Assembly (NCBI RefSeq): GCF_900101675.1
Contig: NZ_FNKG01000002.1
Location: 19,005-83,004 of the forward strand
Length of the DNA stretch: 64,000 bases
Reading direction: 5' to 3'
Origin: Curtobacterium sp. UNCCL20
GTDB taxonomy: Bacteria; Actinomycetota; Actinomycetes; Actinomycetales; Microbacteriaceae
Shown here piece after piece: positions 34,637-42,700 of the stretch. The position numbers and the translations under genes were made by a program. Each line of letters opens with the position of its first letter. Positions within the stretch are counted from its first letter, which is position 1. Under the pieces are notes generated by a model. It did no database searches, was not told the DNA's origin, and saw only the letters and a program-made list of their open reading frames with translations.

Positions 34637-34814
34637 CTTGTGTGTCGGTGCCCGGTGGCACTCCGGATCGGGGGACAGGTCGGTCCGGGGACGGGCGTTG
34701 TCTGGGAAGTCGATGGGTGATTCCGACGACGTGTGACTTCCGCGCGGGGAGCCCCGTCTCCTCCCTGAACAGCACCCGCTGGAACGCCCGGCGGGACGAC
34801 CGGAAGGAAACGAC

Positions 34815-35267
34815 ATGACTGACACCGCGACCCCCAACACGATCGCCGGCACCCGCGCGGCCGCGAACCACTCCGCCGGCTCGAACCCGTCCGGCAAGAC
34901 CGTCATCGACGACACCGTCGTCGAGAAGGTCGCCGGCATCGCCGCCCGCGAGGTCAACGGCGTGCACTCGCTCGGCAGCGGCGCGGCCCGCGCGATCGGC
35001 GCGATCCGTGACGCGATCGGCCAGCGCGACCTCGGTCAGGGCGTCAAGGTCGAGGTCGGCGAGAAGCAGGTCGCCGCGGACGTCGTGATCGTCGCCGAGT
35101 ACCCGGTCCCGCTGCAGCAGGTCGCCGACGGCGTGCGTTCGTCGGTGTCCCGTGCGCTGACCCAGATCGTGGGCATGGAGGTCGCGGAGGTCAACGTGAC
35201 CGTCCAGGACGTCCACATCCCGGGTGACGACGACGCCGACGACAAGCAGGAGTCGCGCGTCGAGTAA
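34815..35267 (+). CDS. Asp23/Gls24 family envelope stress protein
   Basis: 150 residues. The Asp23 core spans about 28-140 (GKTVIDDTVVEKVAGIAARE, VNGVHSLGSG, VAADVVIVAEYPVPLQQVA, VAEVNVTVQDVHIP). The ends are low-complexity. These proteins are membrane-associated and linked to envelope or alkaline stress. It lies between an ECF sigma gene and an aquaporin, suggesting a common osmotic or envelope stress theme. Start ATG at 34815 with GGAAGGAAA upstream. Confidence 0.9.
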   Translation: MTDTATPNTIAGTRAAANHSAGSNPSGKTVIDDTVVEKVAGIAAREVNGVHSLGSGAARAIGAIRDAIGQRDLGQGVKVEVGEKQVAADVVIVAEYPVPLQQVADGVRSSVSRALTQIVGMEVAEVNVTVQDVHIPGDDDADDKQESRVE

Positions 35268-35363
35268 CCCGCTCGCGGGCGCTCTCGCCGGCGCGTTCCC
35301 TGACCCACCCCTTCCCTGCGGCAGGACGCGCAGCGTCCTGCCGCTCATCACGAGGAGCCCTCC

Positions 35364-36164
35364 ATGGCGAAGAAGAACGGCAAGCAAGCCGTCAGCACCT
35401 CTACATCAGAACAGCGCCGCGAAGACGCCGCCGAGTGGTCGCCGCTCGCTCGGTACGCGTCCGAGTTCTTCGGCACCTTCCTGCTCGTGCTCGGCGGAGT
35501 CGGCACCGCGCTCTTCGCGGCGAACGTGCCGAGCGCGACCGACAACCAGCAGGGCGTCGGCTACCTCGGCGTCGCACTCGCGTTCGGTCTGACGCTCGTC
35601 GCCGGCATCTCCGCGGTCGGGCACATCTCCGGCGGCCACTTCAACCCGGCCGTGACCCTCGGGCTCCTGGCTGCCGGACGGACCAACGCGCGCCACGTGG
35701 CCGGCTACATCGTCGCGCAGGTCGTCGGCGGCGTGGTCGCGACGAGCATCCTCGCGGCGGTCCTCAGCGGCAAGTCCGGGGCCTTCGAGGCCGCTCGGGA
35801 GGGCGGGTTCGCCTCGAACGGCTACGGCTCGTCGAGCCCCGGCGGCTACGGGCTCGGTTCCGTGTTCCTGACCGAGGCCGTCCTGACCGGTGTGTTCATC
35901 GCGGTGATCCTGTCGATCACCGCCAAGAAGGAGTACGCGGCGGTCGCACCGCTCGGCATCGGCCTCACCCTGACCCTGATCCACCTCGTGAGCATCCCGG
36001 TGAGCAACACGTCGGTGAACCCGGCTCGCTCGATCGCCGCTGCGGTCTACGGCGGAGCGACGCCGCTCGGGCAGCTCTGGGTGTTCATCGTCGCGCCGAT
36101 CCTCGGCGCCGTGATCTCCGGACTGATCGTCCGGTTCGCCGGGCGGGGGCGGGTCACCGGCTGA
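35364..36164 (+). CDS. aqpZ: Aquaporin (AqpZ-like MIP channel)
   Basis: 266 residues with six transmembrane segments and both NPA boxes: GGHFNPAVTLG in the first half and NTSVNPARSI in the second. The flanking His/Arg selectivity-filter residues point to a water-selective channel. A 30-residue polar N-terminal extension precedes TM1, and a Ser/Gly loop (GYGSSSPGGYG) sits in mid-protein. The stop codon is the start of a 16-bp tandem repeat. Confidence 0.92.
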   Translation: MAKKNGKQAVSTSTSEQRREDAAEWSPLARYASEFFGTFLLVLGGVGTALFAANVPSATDNQQGVGYLGVALAFGLTLVAGISAVGHISGGHFNPAVTLGLLAAGRTNARHVAGYIVAQVVGGVVATSILAAVLSGKSGAFEAAREGGFASNGYGSSSPGGYGLGSVFLTEAVLTGVFIAVILSITAKKEYAAVAPLGIGLTLTLIHLVSIPVSNTSVNPARSIAAAVYGGATPLGQLWVFIVAPILGAVISGLIVRFAGRGRVTG

Positions 36165-36208
36165 GACCGGTGAGCGCTGAGACCGGTGAGCGCTGAGACC
36201 GGTGAACC
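36161..36208. repeat. 16-bp tandem repeat overlapping the aquaporin stop
   Basis: Three copies of CTGAGACCGGTGAGCG at 36161-36176, 36177-36192 and 36193-36208; the last is degenerate. The first copy supplies the TGA stop of the aquaporin. A perfect 40-bp palindrome follows at once. Confidence 0.85.
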
Positions 36209-36210
36209 AT

Positions 36211-36250
36211 GACGGGAGGCGCGGTGCCAGCTGGCACCGCGCCTCCCGTC
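36211..36250. terminator. Perfect 40-bp palindrome (dispersed repeat family)
   Basis: Arms 36211-36230 and 36231-36250 are exact reverse complements with no loop. The core GGAGGCGCGGTGCC is shared with five other sites in the window. It sits between convergent aquaporin and SDR genes, so it is a likely bidirectional terminator. Confidence 0.75.
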
Positions 36251-36266
36251 GCGCCGTGTGGCCGGT

Positions 36267-37013
36267 TCAGGCGATGGTGCTGCCGCCGTCGACGAGGAGC
36301 TCGCTGCCCGTCATCCCGGAGCTCTGGTCGGACACCAGGAACAGGACTGCGGCGGCGACCTCCTCCGGTCGCAGGAGTCGGCCGAGCGGCATCCCGCTGG
36401 CCATCTGTGCCAAGAGGGCGTCGCCGTTGCCCGGAGCGAGCCCCTTCAGCCCGGGCGTCTCGGTGGGCCCCGGGACGACCGTGTCGATCCGGATGCGCCG
36501 CGGTGCGAGCTCGGCTGCCCACGTGCGGGTGAGCGTGGCGATCGCGGCCTTCGAGGCACCGTAGAGCCCGAACGACGGCTCGGTGCCGGAGGCCGCCGTG
36601 GACCCGGTGACCACGATCGCGGATCCCTCGCGCAGGAACGGCAGCGCACCCTGCACGGTGAGGGTGGTGCCGCGGACGTTCGTGCCGAAGGTCGCCTCGA
36701 AGTCATCCGCGGTGACTTCGGCGAGTGGCTTGAACTCTCCGATCCCGGCGTTGACGTGCACGGCGTCGAGGCCCGACCCTCGCTCGGCGACGGCACGGAA
36801 GACCGTCGCGATGCCGTCCGCCTCGGTGGCGTCCGCGCGGATCGGGGTGACGGCGTCGCCGAGTTCCCCACGGAGGGCGTCCAGTGCTTCCTGGCGCCGT
36901 CCGGTGACGAAGACGTGCGCCCCTTCGTCGACGAACCGGTGCACGACCGCGAGCCCGATCCCCGACGTCCCGCCCGAGACGAGCGCTGTCCTTCCCTGCA
37001 GTGTTCCGGTCAT
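36267..37013 (-). CDS. SDR family oxidoreductase under divergent TetR
   Basis: 248 residues, classical short-chain dehydrogenase/reductase. The cofactor motif is SGGTSGIGLA near residues 13-22, NAG is at HVNAGIGE, the active-site Ser is in TGSTAASG and Tyr-x3-Lys is in YGASK. The C-terminal LLVDGGST is also present. Arg residues after the second strand (TGRR) suggest NADP(H). The ATG at 37013 follows GGAGGA. It is divergent from a TetR gene with a long inverted repeat between. The substrate is unknown. Confidence 0.92.
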   Translation of the reverse strand: MTGTLQGRTALVSGGTSGIGLAVVHRFVDEGAHVFVTGRRQEALDALRGELGDAVTPIRADATEADGIATVFRAVAERGSGLDAVHVNAGIGEFKPLAEVTADDFEATFGTNVRGTTLTVQGALPFLREGSAIVVTGSTAASGTEPSFGLYGASKAAIATLTRTWAAELAPRRIRIDTVVPGPTETPGLKGLAPGNGDALLAQMASGMPLGRLLRPEEVAAAVLFLVSDQSSGMTGSELLVDGGSTIA

Positions 37014-37030
37014 GTCGTCCTCCGATGTGA

Positions 37031-37086
37031 GTTGTTGACTGAATGATCCAGAACGGTACGGCATAATGGACGGATCAGTCAACAAC
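37031..37086. promoter_or_regulatory. TetR operator: 12-bp inverted repeat between SDR and TetR
   Basis: GTTGTTGACTGA (37031-37042) and its exact inverse TCAGTCAACAAC (37075-37086). Inner GATCC/GGATC elements follow each arm. The arms sit close to both start codons (37013 and 37106), as expected for two half-operators repressing both promoters. Confidence 0.75.
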
Positions 37087-37105
37087 CGATGCGCAGGAGT
37101 TCTCG

Positions 37106-37735
37106 ATGCCACGACCACGCAAGTTCGACGAGGCCGACGTCATCGAACGCGCCCGACGCACCTTCGCCGAGACCGGGTTCGAGGGCACGTCGCTCGACGA
37201 CCTGCTCGAGGCGACCGGGCTCGGGCGCCAGAGCCTGTACAACGCGTTCGGGGGCAAGAAGGAGCTCTTCATGCGGGCGTTCCTCAGCGACACCGCGGGG
37301 GCCGTCGACGCCGTGAAGACCGTCCTGCAGGGGGCCGAGTACCCGATCGCCCGCATCCGCACGCAGCTCGTGTCCTCGGCGATCGAGCACGGTGCAGCCC
37401 AGGGACCGCCGTCGTTGCTGCTCCGCGCGGCGGTCGAGCTCTCCGCCCGTGATCCCGAGGTCGCGGCGACCGTCACGCAGGCGTTCGATGCCATCCGCGC
37501 CGACTACACCGCGTGCATCGTCGACGCGCAGGAGGCCGGTGAGATCGACGCCGACGCCGATGCCGATGCGCTCGGTACCTACTTCTGCGCGGTCATCGAG
37601 GGGATGGGCGCGATCGGCCGCGTCGGGACGTCCCGCGCAGCGCTCCTGCAGGTCGGGCTCACCAGCCTCGGTGTCGTGCCGATCACGCCGCTCGGGCACG
37701 AGCACCTCGGGACCGCGGACGGCCCCTGGACCTGA
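37106..37735 (+). CDS. TetR/AcrR family regulator of the divergent SDR
   Basis: 209 residues. HTH at about 10-55 (DVIERARRTFAETGFEGTSL, LLEATGLGRQSLYNAFGGKK). The C-terminal domain ends AALLQVGLTSLG. It is the intact relative of the truncated copy at 26188-26445. The two are similar enough over their C-terminal halves to suggest duplication or a common family of SDR-linked repressors. The inverted repeat upstream suggests autoregulation. Confidence 0.92.
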   Translation: MPRPRKFDEADVIERARRTFAETGFEGTSLDDLLEATGLGRQSLYNAFGGKKELFMRAFLSDTAGAVDAVKTVLQGAEYPIARIRTQLVSSAIEHGAAQGPPSLLLRAAVELSARDPEVAATVTQAFDAIRADYTACIVDAQEAGEIDADADADALGTYFCAVIEGMGAIGRVGTSRAALLQVGLTSLGVVPITPLGHEHLGTADGPWT

Positions 37736-37763
37736 CGCGCAGCGTACCCGCGCCGACGCCGGG

Positions 37764-39230
37764 TCACCACGAGCTCGGCCGGTAGTCCTTCAGGAAGACG
37801 CCGAACAGGTCCTCGCCCGCCTCGCCCCGCTCGATCGGGTCGTACACGCGGGCGGCCCCGTCGACGAGGTCGAGCGGCGCGTGGAAGCCCTCCTCCGCCA
37901 GCCGGACCTTCGTCGGGTGCGGCCGCTCGTCGGTGATCCACCCGGTGTCGACGCTCGTCATCAGGATGCGGTCGGTCTCGAACATCTCCTGCGCGCTGGT
38001 GCGGGTGAGCATGTTGACGGCGGCCTTGGCCATGTTCGTGTGCGGGTGACCGGGCCCCTTGTAGGCGCGGCCGAACACGCCCTCCATCGCGCTCACGTTC
38101 ACGACGTAGGTGCGGTCCGCCCCGCTCGACGCCATGGCGGGGCGGAGTTTCGAGATCAGGATGAACGGCGCCGTGGTGTTCGCCAGCTGCACCTCGAGCA
38201 TCTCGAGGGGGTCGACCTCGTCGACGGCCTGCGTCCACGAGTTGACGTCGTGCAGGTCGGGGACGAGGCCACCGGCGTCGATGGCAGTGCCGGAGGCGAG
38301 GCGTTCGAGCGAACTCGAACCAGGAGCCATCGCCTGCTCGGTGAGTTCGTCAGCCCGAGCGGCGGCGGCCGCGAGGATCGGGTGCGCCGTGACCGAGCGG
38401 GCGAGTGCCTGCGGGTGCTGGTCGTTCGTGTGCCCGAACGTCACCAGCTCGGGCAGCGGCCCGTCCGGCAGCGGTGCCAGCTCGGCGTCGACGAGCGGCT
38501 GGTACGCCCCGGTGGAGCGGCGCACGGTCTGCGTGGCGTTGTTGATCAGGATGTCGAGGGGATCGGCCGCGGCGACGTCCTCGGCGAGACCGATGACCTG
38601 GGCAGGGTCGCGGAGGTCGATGCCGACGACCTTGAGTCGCGAGATCCAGTCGGCGGAGTCGGGCAGGCTCGTGAACCGGCGTACCGCGTCGCGGGGGAAC
38701 CGCGTGGTGATGGTGGTGTGGGCGCCGTCGCGCAGGAGCCGGAGCGCGATGTACATGCCGATCTTCGCGCGGCCGCCGGTCAGGAGTGCCCGTTTGCCGG
38801 TCAGGTCGGTCCGGGCATCGCGCTTCGCGTGGCTCATCGCCGCGCACGAGGGGCACAGCTGGTGGTAGAACGCGTCGACGACCGTGTACTGCTGCTTGCA
38901 CATGTAGCAGGGGCGCGACTTCAGCAGGGTCCCGGCGGTGGACGCCGTCGTCGCGGTGCTGATTGGGATCCCGCGGGTCTCGTCGTCGATCCGGTCGGAG
39001 GCTCCGGTCGCGGTGGCGGCGATCACGAGGCGGTCGGCCTCGGCGATGACCGCGCGCTTCTCGAGCCGGTGGGCGCGCTTGACGGCCTTGAACATCTTCG
39101 CGGTGGCCTGGCGCACCCGCACGAAGTCGGGGTGTGCCTCGTCGATCGACGTCATCTGCTCGAGCACCCGGAGCGTGGCGTCGAGGTCCTCGGGGAGGAT
39201 GCCGCTGGGGTCGGAGCGCTCGGAGGTCAC
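37764..39230 (-). CDS. SDR-fold protein with N-terminal zinc-ribbon-like insert
   Basis: 488 residues from the GTG at 39230. The N-terminal 100 residues are helical. A four-cysteine knuckle (CYMC at about 109-112, CPSC at about 127-130) precedes a Rossmann SDR domain that begins near 145 with LLTGGRAKIGMYIALRLL. NNATQ, VNVSAMEG and an N-x-A-K-A-A catalytic-like segment follow. The usual Tyr of YxxxK is not obvious: the region reads HPHTNMAKAAV. It is much longer than ordinary SDRs (about 250). Function unknown. Confidence 0.8.
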   Translation of the reverse strand: MTSERSDPSGILPEDLDATLRVLEQMTSIDEAHPDFVRVRQATAKMFKAVKRAHRLEKRAVIAEADRLVIAATATGASDRIDDETRGIPISTATTASTAGTLLKSRPCYMCKQQYTVVDAFYHQLCPSCAAMSHAKRDARTDLTGKRALLTGGRAKIGMYIALRLLRDGAHTTITTRFPRDAVRRFTSLPDSADWISRLKVVGIDLRDPAQVIGLAEDVAAADPLDILINNATQTVRRSTGAYQPLVDAELAPLPDGPLPELVTFGHTNDQHPQALARSVTAHPILAAAAARADELTEQAMAPGSSSLERLASGTAIDAGGLVPDLHDVNSWTQAVDEVDPLEMLEVQLANTTAPFILISKLRPAMASSGADRTYVVNVSAMEGVFGRAYKGPGHPHTNMAKAAVNMLTRTSAQEMFETDRILMTSVDTGWITDERPHPTKVRLAEEGFHAPLDLVDGAARVYDPIERGEAGEDLFGVFLKDYRPSSW

Positions 39231-39247
39231 ACGAGATCTTACGGTGA

Positions 39248-40321
39248 TCAGACCGCGACGAGCTCCCGCCCCAGTGCCGCCACGAAGTCGTCGATGTCCT
39301 GCTCGGAGGTGTCGAACGCGCACATCCAGCGGACCTCGTTCCGGCTGGCGTCCCAGTCGTAGAACCGGAAGTGCTCACGGAGTCGGTCGGCGACACCGGC
39401 CGGCAGCGTCGCGAACACCCCGTTCGCCTGGGTCTCCTGGCTGAACGCGACACCGGTGATGCTGCCGTCGGCGATCCCGGCCTCGAGCGCGCCGCGGAGC
39501 CGCGCGGCCATGGCGTTGGCGTGCCGGGCGGACCGCAGGTAGAGGTCGTCGGTCAGGAGGGCGATGAGCTGCGCCGAGACGAACCGCATCTTCGAGGAGA
39601 GCTGCATGTTCATCTTGCGGAGGTAGTGCAGCCCCTCGGACGCGGCGGGGTTCAGCACGACGATCGCCTCGCCGTACAGCAGCCCGTTCTTGGTGCCGCC
39701 GAAGCTCAGGACGTCGACGCCGGCGTCGGTGGTGAAGGCCCGGAGCGGCAGGCCGAGGGTGGCGGCGGCGTTGGAGATGCGCGCGCCGTCCATGTGCAGC
39801 TTCATGCCGAGCGGGTGGATGTGGTCGGCGATCGCCCGGATCTCCTCGGGCGTGTAGGCGGTGCCGAGCTCGGTGGTCTGGGTGATCGACACGACGAGCG
39901 GCTGGGCCCGGTGCTCGTCGCCCCAGCCCCAGGCCTGCTCGTCGATGAGCGCCGGGGTGAGCTTGCCGTCGGGGGCGTCGACGGTCAGCAGCTTGATGCC
40001 GGCGACCCGCTCGGGCGCGCCCGCCTCGTCGGTGTGGATGTGCGCGGTCGAGGTGCACACGACGGCGCCCCAGCGCGGCAGCATCGACTGCAGCCCGACG
40101 ACGTTGGCCCCGGTGCCGTTGAACACCGGGAACGTCTGCGACTGCTCGCCGAAGTGCGACGCGAACACCTCCTGCAGACGCGCCGTGTAGACGTCCTCGC
40201 CGTAGGCGATCTGGTGGCCGGCGTTGGCCGCGGCGATCGCGTCGAGGATCTCGGGGTGGACGCCCGCGTAGTTGTCGGAGGCGAAGCCCCGGAGGTCCAG
40301 GTCGTGGAGTCGAAGGGTCAC
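39248..40321 (-). CDS. ltaE: Low-specificity threonine aldolase family enzyme
   Basis: 357 residues, PLP-dependent fold type I. It would split L-threonine or allo-threonine into glycine and acetaldehyde. Landmarks are FASDNYAGVHPEI at the N-terminus, GTGANVVGL for PLP phosphate contact, HMDGARISNA with the cofactor Asp, and the Schiff-base Lys in FGGTKNGLL. Its GTG start at 40321 has AGGA 7 nt upstream. Ends 17 bp from the SDR-like gene that follows on the same strand. It could also be a related beta-eliminating lyase. Confidence 0.9.
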   Translation of the reverse strand: MTLRLHDLDLRGFASDNYAGVHPEILDAIAAANAGHQIAYGEDVYTARLQEVFASHFGEQSQTFPVFNGTGANVVGLQSMLPRWGAVVCTSTAHIHTDEAGAPERVAGIKLLTVDAPDGKLTPALIDEQAWGWGDEHRAQPLVVSITQTTELGTAYTPEEIRAIADHIHPLGMKLHMDGARISNAAATLGLPLRAFTTDAGVDVLSFGGTKNGLLYGEAIVVLNPAASEGLHYLRKMNMQLSSKMRFVSAQLIALLTDDLYLRSARHANAMAARLRGALEAGIADGSITGVAFSQETQANGVFATLPAGVADRLREHFRFYDWDASRNEVRWMCAFDTSEQDIDDFVAALGRELVAV

Positions 40322-40358
40322 GGAGTCATCCTAAGGAGCAGCGGGCGTGGGGAGCGGA

Positions 40359-41024
40359 TCAACGAGGGGTGAGCGGGAGCCGGACGCCGTTGACGTCCGC
40401 GGGCGGTGCCGACCACAGCCGGACGACGGCGTCGCCGAGCTGCTCCTCGAGCCCGGCGAGCACACCGACGACGAACACCGTGGCCGCCGCGGAGTCCGGC
40501 GCGTCCTTCCGGAAGCCCTGCGCGACGGCCCGGACCCAGGCATCGGCCGCGGCCTTGGCGGCGGCGTAGTTCGCGGCGCCGGCGGTGGGCGACTCCACCG
40601 AGGTGGACGAGACGATCGCGAGGCGTCCGGCGGGCGAGGCGACGAGGTCGTCGGCGAACGCCCGGGTCGTGTTCCGCAGGGTCCGGAAGCCCCGGTCGAG
40701 GAAGTCCCAGTCCTCGTCGGACTGCCCGGCGATGCTGCCGCCGCCACGCCAGCCGCCGACGAGGTGGACCAGGCCGTCGACGCGACCCGACGATGCGTGG
40801 ACCGCTGCCACCAGCGCGTCGACCGCGTCGGGGTCGGCGAGGTCGCACCTGTGGGTGGTGACGTCCGGGACGGCGGCGCGCAGTGCCTCCAGGCCGTCGG
40901 CTCGTGCACCGACCGCGACGACGGCCGCCCCGGCGGCGGTGAGCGCCCGCGCGACCGCTGCGCCGCTGGTGCTGGTCGCCCCCGCGATCAGCACCGCGCG
41001 GCCGCCCACGGCCCCCGCGCTCAC
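40359..41024 (-). CDS. SDR family protein
   Basis: 221 residues from a GTG at 41024 that overlaps the stop of the DUF6421 gene by four bases (GTGA), so the two are translationally coupled. The cofactor-binding motif is LIAGATSTSGAAVARAL; the later Tyr-x3-Lys is NYAAAKAAADAW and Ser is in IVSSTSVESP. GGW in VHLVGGWRGGG replaces the usual NAG, a variant shared with the SDR at 56110. Pairing with DUF6421 is reported in other actinobacteria only to the extent that I recall; the function is unknown. Confidence 0.85.
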   Translation of the reverse strand: MSAGAVGGRAVLIAGATSTSGAAVARALTAAGAAVVAVGARADGLEALRAAVPDVTTHRCDLADPDAVDALVAAVHASSGRVDGLVHLVGGWRGGGSIAGQSDEDWDFLDRGFRTLRNTTRAFADDLVASPAGRLAIVSSTSVESPTAGAANYAAAKAAADAWVRAVAQGFRKDAPDSAAATVFVVGVLAGLEEQLGDAVVRLWSAPPADVNGVRLPLTPR

Positions 41025-42478
41025 GCGGCGGCACCCAGGACCGCGGAGGTCCCCGTGATGCCGGCCGTTGACGCGATCACCGCAGCCATCTTCTTGCCCA
41101 GTGCCTCGTAGAACATGGACAGCGGGAACTCGTCGTCGAGCACGGCGTCGGTGTAGCCCTTCGGCGGTCCGGCGAGGGTTTCGTCGGGCAGCCCGCGCGC
41201 CCAGCGCGACGCCGGGTGCGGCGTCAGCGTGCGCGTCAGCATCTCGTGGGCGGCGAGCCAGTGTGCGACCTTGGGGCGGTCGATCGAGCGCCGGTAGAGG
41301 TCGTTGATCTCGTCGCTGAGCGCGATGACGACGTCCGGGACGGCGTCCCAGTCGATCGTGAGCTGCGTGTCGGTCCAGTGCAGCACGTCGTGCTGGTGCA
41401 TCCACGCGAACAGCAGCTGCCCGCCCAGCCCGTCGTAGTTCCGGACGCGACTGCCCGTGATCGCGAAGCGGAAGATGCGGTCGAAGACGACGGCGTACTG
41501 CACGAGACGCGCGTGGTCGCGGATCGCGCGCTGCGCGTCGGACAGCTCCCCGTCGGGGCGCGCGGACAGCTCGCGTTCGAGCCGGACGGACTCGCGGAAC
41601 GCGGTGAGGTCGCAGCGCAGCTCCTCGAGCGAGTACAGGAAGAACGGCATCCGCTGCTTGATCATGAACGGGTCGAAGGGCAGGTCGCCGCGCATGTGCG
41701 ACCGGTCGTGGATGATGTCCCACATCACGAAGACCCGCTCGGTGAGCTCCTGGTCGTCGAGCATCGCGGCCGCGTCGGCGGGCAGCTCGAGCTTGGTGAT
41801 CTCCGCGGCGGCGCGGACGACCCGGCGGTAGCGGGCCGCCTCGCGGTCCTGGAAGATCGCGCCCCAGGTGAACGTCGGGAGCTCGCGCATCGCGACCGTC
41901 TCGGGGAAGAGCACCGCCGAGTTCGTGTCGTAGCCGGGGGTGAAGTCGACGAAGCGCAGGGCCACGAACAGCGCGTTGCCGTGGTCGCCGGCCTCGAGTT
42001 CGGCGATGAAGTCGGGCCAGATCACCTCGACGAGGAGCGCCTCGACGAACCGCGAGGAGCTGCCGTTCTGCGTGACCATGGGGAAGACGACCAGGTGGCC
42101 GAGCCCGTCGACGCGGTGCTGCTGCGGCTGGAACGCGTTCAGGGAGTCGAGGAAGTCGGGCACACCGAAGCCGTCGGCTTCCCACCGCGCGAAGTCGCGC
42201 TGCAGCGCGGCGAGGTACGCGGCGTCGTGCGGGAAGTGCGGTGCCAGTTCCGTGACTGCCTGGAGGATCGTGGCCACGTCCGCGGACGCGGCACGGTGGT
42301 CCGACGGGTCGGGTACCGAGCCGTCGTCCGTCTGCACGGCACGGAACGACACGACCGCGTCCCGCAGCCGCAGCCACGCGGGGTGCGTCGCGACCTCGCG
42401 CACGGGCAGGCGGTCCTCGACGACCTCGGGCTCTCCGACGATGGCGTCCTGCGTGAACCCCTGGACGAACTGCGACAT
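41021..42478 (-). CDS. DUF6421 family protein
   Basis: 485 residues matching the actinobacterial DUF6421 family in character, with no known activity. Notable conserved-looking stretches are PMVTQNGSSSRFVEALLVEV, then RFVDFTPGYDTNSAV, MWDIIHDRSHMRGDLPFDPF and FAWMHQHDVLHWTD. The abundance of His and Asp (HDRSHMRGD, HQHDVLH) suggests a metal-dependent enzyme, which is an inference. The ATG at 42478 has GGGAGG upstream. Translation of the following SDR is coupled to it. Confidence 0.8.
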   Translation of the reverse strand: MSQFVQGFTQDAIVGEPEVVEDRLPVREVATHPAWLRLRDAVVSFRAVQTDDGSVPDPSDHRAASADVATILQAVTELAPHFPHDAAYLAALQRDFARWEADGFGVPDFLDSLNAFQPQQHRVDGLGHLVVFPMVTQNGSSSRFVEALLVEVIWPDFIAELEAGDHGNALFVALRFVDFTPGYDTNSAVLFPETVAMRELPTFTWGAIFQDREAARYRRVVRAAAEITKLELPADAAAMLDDQELTERVFVMWDIIHDRSHMRGDLPFDPFMIKQRMPFFLYSLEELRCDLTAFRESVRLERELSARPDGELSDAQRAIRDHARLVQYAVVFDRIFRFAITGSRVRNYDGLGGQLLFAWMHQHDVLHWTDTQLTIDWDAVPDVVIALSDEINDLYRRSIDRPKVAHWLAAHEMLTRTLTPHPASRWARGLPDETLAGPPKGYTDAVLDDEFPLSMFYEALGKKMAAVIASTAGITGTSAVLGAAA

Positions 42479-42670
42479 GTCGAACCTCCCGTCATCGGGT
42501 CGGCCGCTGCGGTGCGGCGGGATCGTGCGCGGAGCGGATCCTGCTTCTGAGCCTAGGGAAAACCCGGGTGCGGAAAGCTGCCTCTTCGTGGCGGAATGGT
42601 GCGCGTCCAGGTCGGATCGCACCGATACCGTTCGTCCCGCGCAACAGTTCGTCGCTCACGGTCTGCGGCA

Positions 42671-42684
42671 CCGGGCGCGCCCGG
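42671..42684. terminator. GC-rich palindrome after abiEii
   Basis: CCGGGCGCGCCCGG, a perfect 14-bp palindrome 17 bp past the abiEii stop, between it and the DUF6421 promoter. It is a likely terminator hairpin for the AbiE operon; no T tract follows. Confidence 0.4.
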
Positions 42685-42700
42685 CCCGTTCCTCCCGAGA

